Shown here one piece after another: positions 22,851-32,182 of a stretch of 64,000 nucleotides of DNA (position 1 is the first letter of the stretch; each line of letters opens with the position of its first letter). Origin of the DNA: Microthyrium microscopicum (lineage: Eukaryota > Ascomycota > Dothideomycetes > Microthyriales > Microthyriaceae); contig MU004230.1 of assembly GCA_010405405.1 (NCBI GenBank), forward strand, positions 3,831,119-3,895,118. Reading direction: 5' to 3'. The position numbers were made by a program, and so were the translations under genes. The notes beneath the pieces were generated by a model. It saw nothing but the letters and a program-made list of their open reading frames with translations. It was not told where the DNA came from and ran no database searches.

Positions 22851-23740
22851 ATGAAGACCGCTTTCGTTCTTACCGGCGTACTAAGCCTCGCATCTGCCCA
22901 GCTCTTTGGAAAGGGCAAGACAACTGGGTCTTCTGGTACTGGCAAGTCTGGGTCTAGTGGCTTGGGTGGCTTGTTCGGCAAGGGCAGCTCAGGAGGACTA
23001 TCAGGTCTCTCTGGTCTCACAGATTCACTCACATGGTATGGACATCGAATACTTCACGACCAAAAGCCTGTTCTAACTGTCATTAGTGTCAACAAATGTG
23101 TGACTGACGGATTTGGAATCGACCCTACGGCCATGGGTATGTTGGACACCTATAATCGTTCCGAATGCCATATGTTGGCAATCGAAATCGCCATGACAGT
23201 CCATGCTAATTTAATCCTAGCCTCCGGTAAAATGCCGACAAATCTTCCATGCATGGACAAAATGCCAAGTATGTCTTCCAGCGTGGTTCTTTGAAGAGAA
23301 GTGAGCTAACCAACAAATAGCCACTGCCGACCTCACCAGCGGCAAGACCCCCGACCCTCTTCCTTTGGCAACATGCCTATGCGCAGAACCAAAGGTCAAG
23401 TCCGTCATCACCTGCCAGTCAGCCTGTGGCAGCATCGGCAGCATGGTCGGCAGTCAATTGACCACCGTTTGCAAGGATCCAAAGGCTGCGATTGACCAAA
23501 TGAACTCGCTGGCCGCCAAGTATGGTGGTGGTAAGCATATCTTGAACTCCGGTGTTTGATACCTTGACTAATGTTGAATTAGCTGCGGCAGCAGGTGGAA
23601 TGATGGGCGCTGGATCGACTGCACCAGCAGCAAGTGCACCCGCACCAGCAGCGGCTCCTGCTGCCACTCCTAAGACTGGCAAGACTGGCACTAGCAAGGG
23701 CAAATTTGGCAAAGGCTCTTCTCGCCGCGTCATGATGTAA
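22851..23740 (+). CDS. Secreted CFEM-like cysteine-rich protein, 216 residues
   Basis: Five exons: 22851-23035, 23087-23136, 23221-23268, 23321-23530 and 23583-23740. All four introns are short with GT(A/G)NGT donors and YAG acceptors, and all junctions keep the frame. MKTAFVLTGVLSLASA is a signal peptide. A Gly/Ser-rich spacer follows, then eight Cys residues in the order C-x3-C...C...C-x-C...C-x3-C...C (TCVNKC, LPC, TCLC, TCQSAC, VC). That is close to the eight-Cys CFEM pattern of fungal surface proteins involved in haem/iron uptake and host contact. The tail is Ala/Pro-rich and ends in a basic GKFGKGSSRRVMM. With no hydrophobic end it is probably not GPI-anchored. CFEM assignment is by Cys spacing only; the gap before the third Cys is long. 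Confidence 0.72.
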
Positions 23741-23808
23741 AGGTCTGGTAGATTTTGATAGTAGTCAAATGACAGATTTTACACAAGTCAGGATGACTTA
23801 AGACTCAA

Positions 23809-23881
23809 GATCGTAATATCAGCGTGTCTGCGTAAACATTTGAAGTCGTTGTGAGCGTGGATGTACATTCATATTACGATC
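23809..23881. repeat. Inverted repeat with 11-bp arms between two convergent genes
   Basis: GATCGTAATAT at 23809-23819 is mirrored by its reverse complement at 23871-23881, 51 bases apart. The right arm overlaps the TGA stop of palC. Lying exactly in the 139-base gap between two convergent genes, it may help end transcription from both sides, but this is inference. Confidence 0.5.
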
Positions 23882-25361
23882 AGTAATAAGGCGTATTTGA
23901 CGAATACTGTCGGACGGTCCCTGGGTAGGCGCCGGGGGCTTCGTCTTGCTCCGTCTCTGAGCTACTGTCATCTGAGTAGACAGCATGCTTGTACGCATCT
24001 AAATCTTTTGGGTCGGGAGGAGCTCTCATCCTAGCCAGGATGTCCTCAGCCAGGCTCGGTGTAGCATACGCCGGAGTTTTGTGGAAGTCCCGTCCAGAAG
24101 GCAAGCCAGTCATCAATGAATCTGAACTTGGGATCAGGTGCATGCTATACTATGATACTGTCAGCGCATGGGAAGTGAGACGTGAAAGAAGACGTACAGT
24201 ATCATTTGCCTTAACCCACTTCTTCTCCAGCATATCGAGCACACGTCCCTCTTCAAATCTGCCACCATCTGCTCCCCATGAAGAGTCACCCTTTCGTACT
24301 TTCTTTTCTTCTTTCTTCTCTTGCCAGCCTCGTTTCAATTTCGAAAGTCCACTGACTTTTCCCTCATCATCGCCGGAGAATCCAAGCTCCTTTTTGGCGC
24401 CACGTATCAGGCTGATACCCTCTCCAATCTTTCCTTCAGCCTCTACTCCAATGCCCTGGAATCTCGCAGCTTTCGCTCGCGCTGTCCGACGCAAGTCGTC
24501 CACGTACGCTACTAAATCTTCATCAACGCCCTTGGCATTCCGAAGAGTCGCAGCAGCTTGACCAGCATGTTCCGCGGCACCCATGCAAATTCGCACCAGA
24601 AGATTCAGCCGACTTGCTTTGAGATCAGGCGCCTTGAACATCCAGTCCTTTGAGCTTTTATTCCTTTCTTCCGCAACGGCTACCGGGTACGGATCATCTT
24701 TCAGGACTGCTATTAGCGTGGCTTCCGCTAACGCTAAGCTGGCCAGCGCATTCAGAACCGAAGAGGAGATGTCCGCTGGTCCATTGGGCGTACTCTGGCA
24801 GGTCGAGGCTTTGTGAAAGAGATATTTGTGGATGGAACTGGCATCTAAGAGATGTTTCATAGCCTTGGAGATTGTTTGTGCGCGAGCTTCCGGCTCAGGA
24901 GGTGCTCCGTCATTCCGATATATAGCCCGTAGTGCGTCTCGGGCAAGAAGTGTTTGTACATATGCCATTACTTGCAGTACAAAGAAGATTTCGGAGTCCA
25001 GACTGCTTAGCTTAGCTCTTGATGGTTCGCGACCTAGTGGCGCGGATGTCAAAGTTGGTCTCCATTCTACTTCTGGTTCTCGTAGTAATACTACATCGAT
25101 TTCTTCGCCATCCACAGACCCTCCAGAAAGTCCAGTCTCCAAGGCAAAAAGGTAGGGAATATATGTTTCCAAGGCGGCTGAAATGGATCCCAGCTGGCCA
25201 CTCTGAGCTGTCGAAGCTATTCGCTTGTACGATTTCAGCGCATCTCGCAATGGAGTGCGGGCATTTGATGCTGCGATGGGCAAAGAGGGGTGAGTATTGC
25301 TGCTGAAGAAGTGGGAGAAGTCGATATGAGATGTTGTGGGAAGTACAAAGGGAAAAGGCAT
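23880..25361 (-). CDS. palC: PalC, pH-response regulator with BRO1 domain, 477 residues
   Basis: Exon 1 is 25361-24198 and exon 2 24149-23880; the 48-base intron has a GTACGT donor and a CATAG acceptor, and joining reads KANDTYSMHLIPSS. The start at 25361 gives MPFPFVLPTTSHIDF, the usual first residues of fungal PalC; 37 codons upstream begin at a non-ATG codon and were left out. Residues 1-380 make up the helical BRO1 region (TYIPYLFALETGLSGG, RDALRAIYRNDGAPPEPEAR and others). PalC links the PalF/PalH sensing complex to ESCRT-III (Vps32) at the plasma membrane, leading to PacC processing in alkaline pH. The acidic C-terminal tail (SDDSSSETEQDE) is in exon 2. It is convergent with the CFEM-like gene, 139 bases apart. 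Confidence 0.93.
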
Positions 25362-25855
25362 CCCGTCTAGCCTTGATCTTTGTAGCTTTCTACAGTATCT
25401 TGATTGTATACTGAAGCCTTGATCTTTGAACGCGCGGGTGCTGTTACCGAGAGGCGGAGCAGCTGGTAGCAACGAGATATGATGTTTTTTTTTAGCTTAT
25501 TGTCACAGGCTCAACTCGATTAAGCTCGCGTCAATATGAAGCTCAGCAGAAATAAGATAGATAGGAGGTGGTGTGATGGCTACGACGTTCCAAACGATGC
25601 CCAGAACTTGTGAGTTGCAGAGGTGTATGAGGTTCATTTTAACCTCGTCCGGTTCAGCTGTCAAAGGCCATGATATTTTGCAAGCATTGTCTGATTTACA
25701 TCTGATTTCATGAGTTACAACCATCATGCTACAATTTCGGGAGAATTGAAAGAGTGAGAATAGAGAGAAGTTTGCAACAATACTGTATCAATGTTGTTTA
25801 TTGATATTCAAGTGGTAAGTTGGGGGTGGCTTTGTACTCCCTTCTATCCAGGTCT
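25362..25855. other. Short intergenic region upstream of palC
   Basis: These 494 bases hold the palC promoter and the 3' end of the next minus-strand gene. No feature was recognised apart from a run of T at about 25484-25492. Confidence 0.4.
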
Positions 25856-26344
25856 CTACCATATGCCAGCAGCCACCACTAACAATACTATCACTTTCCC
25901 AATCCAAGGTAATTGGTTTACTGTTCGACTTGCCAATGATGTCCTCTTTCCACATCCTGTCATCAGAGTCAATTGTCCCGGATTGTATCCAATCGCTTCC
26001 AAAGTAGAATCAACGCAATAAGTCCAGTTCTGAAAGGCTTGCGAGCTCGTCTTTTCTGTATAACTTGTTTGACAGTATTGAGTACAATTATTGAAAATCT
26101 GCAGTTCGCTTCCACCGCAGCAGCGCTGCAGACCTTCAAGGCGATATGGAAAGTTGACCTGGCAGTATCCAGCTCCCTTGGGAAAATTGGCCATGCCGGG
26201 GTCCCCGAATATAAGATCAGGACCCTCACTCGGTTTACATCGTTGAAGGTCTGCAGTGGGTAGAACTTTGTAGGATGATGTGGTTGGAGCTGGAGTTGGA
26301 GTTGGAGCCGCAGTGGGACTGAGACTGGAAATGGTTGAATTCAT
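25856..26344 (-). CDS. Small Cys-rich protein with C-terminal hydrophobic tail (5' end uncertain)
   Basis: The frame reads 162 residues from the ATG at 26344 (MNSTISSLSPTAAPTPTPAP). After a Ser/Thr/Pro-rich stretch comes a Cys-rich core containing C-x25-C, CC, NNCTQYC and two further single Cys, with several N-x-T/S sequons. The end is a 16-residue hydrophobic segment (WIGKVIVLLVVAAGIW) at the stop, as in GPI-anchored or tail-anchored surface proteins. No signal peptide is visible in this frame. A first exon upstream of 26344 that I could not identify probably encodes it, or the protein is anchored another way. Only non-ATG codons extend the frame to 26425. Family unknown. Confidence 0.55.
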   Translation of the reverse strand: MNSTISSLSPTAAPTPTPAPTTSSYKVLPTADLQRCKPSEGPDLIFGDPGMANFPKGAGYCQVNFPYRLEGLQRCCGGSELQIFNNCTQYCQTSYTEKTSSQAFQNWTYCVDSTLEAIGYNPGQLTLMTGCGKRTSLASRTVNQLPWIGKVIVLLVVAAGIW

Positions 26345-27498
26345 AATGCAGGGCTTTGCGCTTGTCTTGAAGAAGTGTCTTTTCGTGATGGCTTTGGGAA
26401 TGAACTGTATAGAACGTATAGTCAAATGTGATGGATAACACGCGACCTTAAGTACACTTTATGGCTTGCATATTGCTAGGCATAGAAGTCTCTCACGATA
26501 AGAAGCGTCCTCGCCGCAATTGTTAGGAATCCTAGGGATTGGAAATATATTAGCGACCTCCCTAGATAGGTGATGGATCAATAGCTGCGTCTAGCCCTTG
26601 ACATGCGCGTAAAGCACTATAGCAACAAGTGATGCCTTTTCTCACCATGAGATCATGCTCCAGTGCTCTAGTTTACCAATTTGAGCAGCATTTAGATGAA
26701 TAGGACGCAATGCAATGGATATAGGGACCAAAATTTTGAAGCTTACTTACCTAGGTAGTTAGAAAGCAAGTTAAGGACTAGCGCATGCCGTATGAGCTTC
26801 ACTTTAACCTTTCCCAAAATCGGCCATGATACTTTGCAATGCTATATGGCACATAGGCAACCTCAAATCACAGCCTGACTTCTGCAGTAACAGAGATACT
26901 CGAAAGCAAATTCTAATATAATTGCGATTTTGGTTGCTTCTATACATTCAGCGGTTGGCCTGACAAGAGTATGTTGGCAGCGGTGTTGATGGTCTCGTGA
27001 GCTGGCGGCTGGGCTGTTACGCGACTGACACAGCTTTTTGGATCAACTCTGAGGATAAATCAAAGCTCCGCAAATAACTGAAAACGGCTTGTCTTTCTGT
27101 GCAGAGCATAGTATATATATATATCAGGTTGATAGCGAAAATGGAGGCCGTAGCAAGAGTAGGTAGCCCGCAAGACAGAGCTGTGATCCCGGTTGGCAAG
27201 CCAGGCTGTCACCCCTCACCACCAGCGCCCGCTCTCACCTTGCTCTCTCACACTCTCAAACCAGTCAAGCCCAGCCAGATGACAAGCAGCTGCGGCCTTG
27301 ATTCACTCCATTCTCATACAACTGTCACTCATCGCCTCCTCTAGTACATCTGTCTTGTACCTGACCGGTCCATTCCCTTCCTTCTCCTGCCTTCTGCCTG
27401 CTCACATCTACACCAACAATTTGGCCTTTTCTCAACACCATACACCATATATTCTCAGAGATCGTCATCGCTAGCTATCTGATCAGCCCAACCTCACC
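26345..27498. promoter_or_regulatory. Divergent intergenic region with ATG3 promoter
   Basis: This is 1.15 kb. A (TA)n run at 27112-27124 could be a TATA element, followed by a strongly CT-rich leader across 27330-27490 ending directly at the ATG3 start. Short frames here are not credible genes. Confidence 0.45.
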
Positions 27499-28605
27499 AT
27501 GTCACAATACGTGCAGGCTTTCCGGAGCGCTCTTAACACGGCGCGCGACCGTTATACTCCTGCCCGCCATCATTCAAACTTCCGAGAGTCGGGTCAGCTA
27601 TCTCCCGAAGAATTCCTCGCCGCCGGCGATTACCTAGTCTACAAGTTCCCATCGTGGAGCTGGAGCGATGCTTCAAGTCCGAGCAAACGCGTTGCATACC
27701 TACCCGAAGGAAAACAATTTCTCGTCACGCGAGCAGTGCCGTGCCGACGTCGACTGGGCGGCCAAAACATCGCAGATGCCGGAGATATGCAAGATGTTTT
27801 GATAATGGGCGCTGAAGGAGAGGAAGGGGAAGAGTGGCTGGCGGCTGGCGAAGTTGGTCCTGCTCCAGCCCGTACAGAAGACCGCAGCGGAGAGGTCAAG
27901 AGCGTCGACGATAGCGGCAAGCTAGGGGACATTGACGATGAAGAAGACATTCCCGATATGGATGAGGACGAAGAGGATGACGAAGCTATCATTCGCGATG
28001 GCAAAGGAAGCGCTGGAGCAGAGGACGAGTATGTGCCCCCATCTCTTTGGCCCCAATATTTTACTAATGTTACGTCCAGTTCATTACGCACATACAACCT
28101 ATATATCATGTATTCGCCATATTACCGAACACCCCGCCTATACCTTTCAGGCTATACATCAAGCTCCGCGCCACTTCCTCCAGAGAACATGATGGAAGAC
28201 ATTGTTGGGGATTACACCGACAAAACTGTAACTTTGGAACCTTTTCCTTTTGTCGATTCTGGCCTCCGAATGGCTTCCATACATCCTTGTCGACACGCCT
28301 CAGTCATGAAAGTCTTGCTAGATCGAGCAGATGCCGCCCTCAGGTTGCGTGTTGAGAAGATCAAGGATGGCAAAGCTAGCAGCAGCGACATCGTCAAGGG
28401 CTTGGAAGGCCTAGAAATTGGATCGAAATCCGGCTTGAAAAGCGAAACATCAGATTCCAAAGGAGACGACTGGGAAGTGCTCCAAGAAGGCGAGGGTAAA
28501 GAGGACGATGTCGCCATTCGTGTTGATCAATACCTTGTGGTATTCCTCAAGTTCATGGCTAGTGTTACGCCAGGGATCGAGCATGACTTTACCATGGGCG
28601 TATAG
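27499..28605 (+). CDS. ATG3: Atg3, E2-like enzyme of Atg8 lipidation, 351 residues
   Basis: Exon 1 is 27499-28028 and exon 2 28080-28605, separated by a 51-base intron (GTATGT donor, TTACTAAT branch, CAG acceptor). The intron is open in frame and must be removed to give [13 protein letters not shown], a conserved Atg3 block followed by [13 protein letters not shown]. The N-terminus ([21 protein letters not shown]) is the typical Atg3 membrane/Atg8-handling region. The catalytic Cys lies in [12 protein letters not shown]. An acidic loop ([19 protein letters not shown]) matches the flexible region that binds Atg7 and the Atg12 machinery. A WEVL motif in the C-terminal insert fits an Atg8-interacting motif. 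The enzyme moves Atg8 from Atg7 to phosphatidylethanolamine in autophagy. Length is normal. Confidence 0.96.
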   Translation: MSQYVQAFRSALNTARDRYTPARHHSNFRESGQLSPEEFLAAGDYLVYKFPSWSWSDASSPSKRVAYLPEGKQFLVTRAVPCRRRLGGQNIADAGDMQDVLIMGAEGEEGEEWLAAGEVGPAPARTEDRSGEVKSVDDSGKLGDIDDEEDIPDMDEDEEDDEAIIRDGKGSAGAEDEYVPPSLWPQYFTNVTSSSLRTYNLYIMYSPYYRTPRLYLSGYTSSSAPLPPENMMEDIVGDYTDKTVTLEPFPFVDSGLRMASIHPCRHASVMKVLLDRADAALRLRVEKIKDGKASSSDIVKGLEGLEIGSKSGLKSETSDSKGDDWEVLQEGEGKEDDVAIRVDQYLVVFLKFMASVTPGIEHDFTMGV

Positions 28606-28959
28606 TCTTCCAACTATAATTCGCTTATATTACTTGGAGACTTGGCGGTTACTTCCGTCGTTACTTGGATTTCTGACTTGGTTGCATTACATGTTATCCA
28701 TCCTTATAAGGCGTCAGTGGCACCTATGTTAACCTGAGCAGTAGATAAACGAATGAGCAACAAGCTCCGTCTATCACTTCGATACAAGGGAGAGTTGGAG
28801 AATTGTCTTTATTCATTATGGGCGTTAGACAAATTTAGGATTACCCAGTACTAGAATTTCATGCTTGATGCTGTTCGGACAGAAGCAAACGTATCGCCTT
28901 TTAGGCTCATGCATCGTAACATTATCATTAGGTCGCACTGTCTTCATCCACTTCCGTCA
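28606..28959. other. Convergent spacer, nothing recognised
   Basis: These 354 bases separate the 3' ends of ATG3 (+) and a small secreted-protein gene (-). Confidence 0.5.
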
Positions 28960-29483
28960 TCATCTTCTCCGGACTTCAATCTCTGGCGGTAATCTTTGGC
29001 CGGTTTCACTCCATCGGAATCTCCATTTTGGTGGTCGGTCGAAAGCTAGCTTTAATGGTGTCAGTATCACTGGGCATGGGCTCAATTCGATGTTTAAACT
29101 AACCTTCATCCCTTCATACCCATCAAGCTCATCTCCAAATCCCATCACTCGCAGCAGCGCCGCCCATATTCCTTGGTCCCGGTGATTTCTTGCAGACGCG
29201 GAACCGTTTATGAAGAAGTCGGCTTGTGGAGAGACATCGTCTTCCTCATCAATGACTCTGAATGGAAGACTAGGCGTGGGATGTTCCGCATTCAAGGAGA
29301 CGAGAATAGCTTTCTGCGTAGAATCAGCATCTGAACTACCACGACGAAGAGATGACATACCTCCGTAAGACCCATCGCTCGCAAATTATCCACCAAAGCC
29401 GCATTAAGACGACGATCGACCAAGGCCGGCGCCGCAATTGCTTGGCCAAGTATGGAAAGCACAACAATCGAAGATGCCTTCAT
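28960..29483 (-). CDS. Small secreted protein of unknown function, 140 residues
   Basis: Exons 29483-29361, 29313-29104 and 29049-28960. Intron 1 (47 bases) has GTATGT and GCAG; intron 2 (54 bases) has GTTAGT, an ACTGAC branch site and AAAG. Intron 2 is open and a multiple of three, so a longer unspliced form is possible. MKASSIVVLSILGQAIAAPA is a clean signal peptide. The mature chain (LVDRRLNAALVDNLRAMGLTE, DEEDDVSPQADFFINGS and an Arg/Trp-rich end) has no Cys in the spliced form. It looks like a small secreted protein of the kind pooled as candidate effectors, but no family or function can be named. Confidence 0.62.
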
Positions 29484-30807
29484 AGCGATCGAATTGTTCC
29501 GCAACGAAAAGAACGAACGTATATCCCGAGGCTATTCGAGCACTTCCAACCGACCCTTGATAAGAAGAAAAACGATTGTAAGCTCTTCTACAAACGCACA
29601 CATCATCGTACAAACGAACCAGAGAAAACACAATGATATATGCAACATATACACCACACACACAGAGTACTATAGTTCGCCTCCTTGGTTCACACCAGTC
29701 ACCGCACAAGAAAACAGCTGTACACAATTCTGTTCACCCCACGTACGCACCTGCTTGCTTGCATCCAGCCCTTTCTGTGCCACTGCAAGGAACCATGCGT
29801 CACGGTGGGCCGATACACTTGCATTGGGAACATGCACGCAAGGAAGATGGGTTGGGTAGTGGGTCGTGTTGAAATGTCTCAAGTAACAAAGGGGAGTGGG
29901 CTGGTGTGGAATGGATGCTTTGAAGACTACCCGCCCTTCAAAGCCAGGCGTTTTCTCTGATGATGTATATGATCTTAAGGTTTTCCTAGAAAGGAGAAGA
30001 TTTTTTACATATCTTTCCAATGGGTGCGAAGGGTTGACGAACTCTGGTCGTACAAGAAATCTTGCCTTTGAAGGACGCTTTACAAGGCCCAGGCCTCTGT
30101 GATTCCTGAATGTTCAAAACATAGCTTCACCGCAAGGTCTGTAACGATATTTCAAACCTCATGTATCTTTTTTGGGTGTCTGTGTGAGTGAGTTCGGTGC
30201 GATAAGGGTCCATGATCAAAGTTCTGTACAACAGGTAGTACAAAAGCTAGGTACAAGGATTCCTAATGTATAGAACACGCAGAATATTCCGCGCTGTGGT
30301 TGGAGGAGGTTGGGAGATGTGGCTACAAGGTGTTGACTAACGACGGACACAACAGATCGGCTGATAACCGAGTTGTACAGACCGTTGAGTGCAACGAGAG
30401 ATGTTGTACTGTCATTGATGCTGTAATCTAGATCCGTTTTGATGCGAAGGTGGTTTGGTACGATGGTTGAGATTCGTGAGACCGAATCCAAAGACATTCA
30501 AATTAGAGAGAACAAGAGGACTTCTACGGTTTATAGACCTTAACTGGCTAGGTCCATTAATGATAATAGGCGATTCGACTTTCGAACATACTGTACAATA
30601 GAGTTAATGGAGCAGTGAGACTTTTTTCAATCCTTCCAAGGTCTTCTCAAAGGGAATCCAATAAGACGAACGGAGGCTTCAATGGAACTTATTTATAATA
30701 TGCAGTACTGAGACAGAACTGAATAATCTTGCCTTACTAGATGTAAAAGGTACTAACAAGATGTCTTATACTATATATATCATATATAGGGATCTTCCAG
30801 GTTAGAT
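29484..30807. other. Intergenic region, nothing recognised
   Basis: Short overlapping frames on both strands at 29400-30020 have no resemblance to known proteins. The sequence holds the promoter of the small secreted protein and the 3' flank of the CorA-like gene. AT runs occur at 30765-30790. Confidence 0.45.
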
Positions 30808-31698
30808 TTAGATCTTTTCTTCTTCGGTAGCAGGGCGGCGGCGGTTTCGTAGTGGCCTTCTTTGTAAGGCCCAGAGGCGAATCTTGCGCCGATGAATCAA
30901 GCCCAAAGCTACTATGATCATTGGTACTGCCATCGTTATGACGATCCACACCGATGGCGGCCGATGTAGTTCTGCAATATTCATGCTAAAAGCCGATACC
31001 AACAAACTCTGCGGAATGAATATAAAGGCGAGCCGACTTAAATCAGTAACTTGATAGGCCTGGATCGTAGCATGCTGTGACTGCCTGAGTTGAGCAATGG
31101 TGAGCAGTATCGTCATGGCTTTCTCGCACCTAGTGTTAAACAGTGCGCAGCGACGCTTGAATTCGTCAAAATCAATTTGCAGAACCGCTTGCAAATCGAG
31201 TTTACGTTGTAGGAGAGGCTCGGTTACGGCAGGCCATGAACGACTTCCCATGTTGTGGATAGCATATGAGGACACAGTGGCGAATCCTTTTATACGATCA
31301 ATGAGGCTATTATTGAAGCGCAGCTGCTCCATCCCTGCCTGTAAGCGATCTATATTTACCTGTTCGCATGCGTTGATGTCTTCCTCAATGGCATTTAGCA
31401 TCATATTCCAGGTCGTCACTGCTGATCTGATAATGTTAGCAAGAACAAAGAAGGGTTCCCGCAGCAGTAGCTCATGGTCTAGTTCATCTCTGATCTCAAG
31501 ATGTCGTAGGGGGTTTAGCATGTCGAGCTTACTTTGCAGGCTTTCCGCTTGCTTGCTCGCCCGACGTATCGATAACTCAGTTCTGGTGCCGGGGAGCGTT
31601 GTAAGGAATAGTAGGCACGACGCCAAGAGGACGACCGCTTGTAGTCGAGTCTGACCAGGCAAGCAGCGAATGACAAAGACGCCCAGTGCCTTGATCAA
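30808..31698 (-). CDS. CorA-like membrane protein, C-terminal part (5' end uncertain)
   Basis: A 296-codon frame starts not at an ATG but right after a splice acceptor (TTTTAG, with GCTAACA upstream), so at least one exon lies further left on the minus strand. A candidate is the stretch ending near 31778 that opens with MEQIMFFAVC and has a GTTAAG donor. The sequence shows a long helical region (SKQAESLQSKLDMLNPLRHL onward), then two closing membrane segments: LAFIFIPQSLLVSAFSMN and VWIVITMAVPMIIVALGLI. This matches the C-terminal end of the fungal CorA-like family, where the Gly-Met-Asn loop of true Mg2+ channels is replaced; here it is SMN. Ion transport is therefore not certain. It may be a truncated copy, lying next to two pseudogenes. 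Confidence 0.6.
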   Translation of the reverse strand: MIKALGVFVIRCLPGQTRLQAVVLLASCLLFLTTLPGTRTELSIRRASKQAESLQSKLDMLNPLRHLEIRDELDHELLLREPFFVLANIIRSAVTTWNMMLNAIEEDINACEQVNIDRLQAGMEQLRFNNSLIDRIKGFATVSSYAIHNMGSRSWPAVTEPLLQRKLDLQAVLQIDFDEFKRRCALFNTRCEKAMTILLTIAQLRQSQHATIQAYQVTDLSRLAFIFIPQSLLVSAFSMNIAELHRPPSVWIVITMAVPMIIVALGLIHRRKIRLWALQRRPLRNRRRPATEEEKI

Positions 31699-32182
31699 CT
31701 AAAAGAACGCTTTGAAATATGTTAGCTAAATATGACGGTACTCGAGAATGCGTAGATGCATTTTTGAGTGACTTAACATGCCAAAATTTGCCCCTATTAC
31801 CCGAATTACCATGACACACAGCAAAGAACATGATCTGTTCCATGCTTACGAGCTTCTGGCTGTGCAGATGAGCTCTCCTAATCCTCGTTGCACCATATTT
31901 CGAATCCTCGGAAAGCTCTCATTCAGCTTGCATACAAGCATGATTCATCAACCTCCGTTTGTTTGCAAGATCCATAGTTGGGTGATCTTTTGCATGCTCA
32001 GTTGGCGATCTAACTTGTCTTTACCGACTATCTGTTCTTCAAACATTGCGATATCAAGGTGAATTCGACTTTCGAGAATTTCCATACTGATAACCTGCTT
32101 TGCGTTCAAACAAGACATGAGTCTGCGTCAGACCGCAATTCAAAAGCGTTATAACTTCGTCACAACATCAAAATATCTGAAT
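31699..32182. other. Spacer, possibly holding 5' exons of the CorA-like gene
   Basis: On the minus strand a 44-codon coding-like stretch (MEILESRIHLDIAMFEEQI onwards) lies at about 31950-32084. I could not link it to the CorA-like frame with convincing splice sites. Confidence 0.3.

Noticed and set aside
28029-28079. Reading through the ATG3 intron as a 17-residue insertion
   Set aside because: The unspliced reading breaks the conserved block RTYNLYI context, and the donor, branch and acceptor are all canonical.
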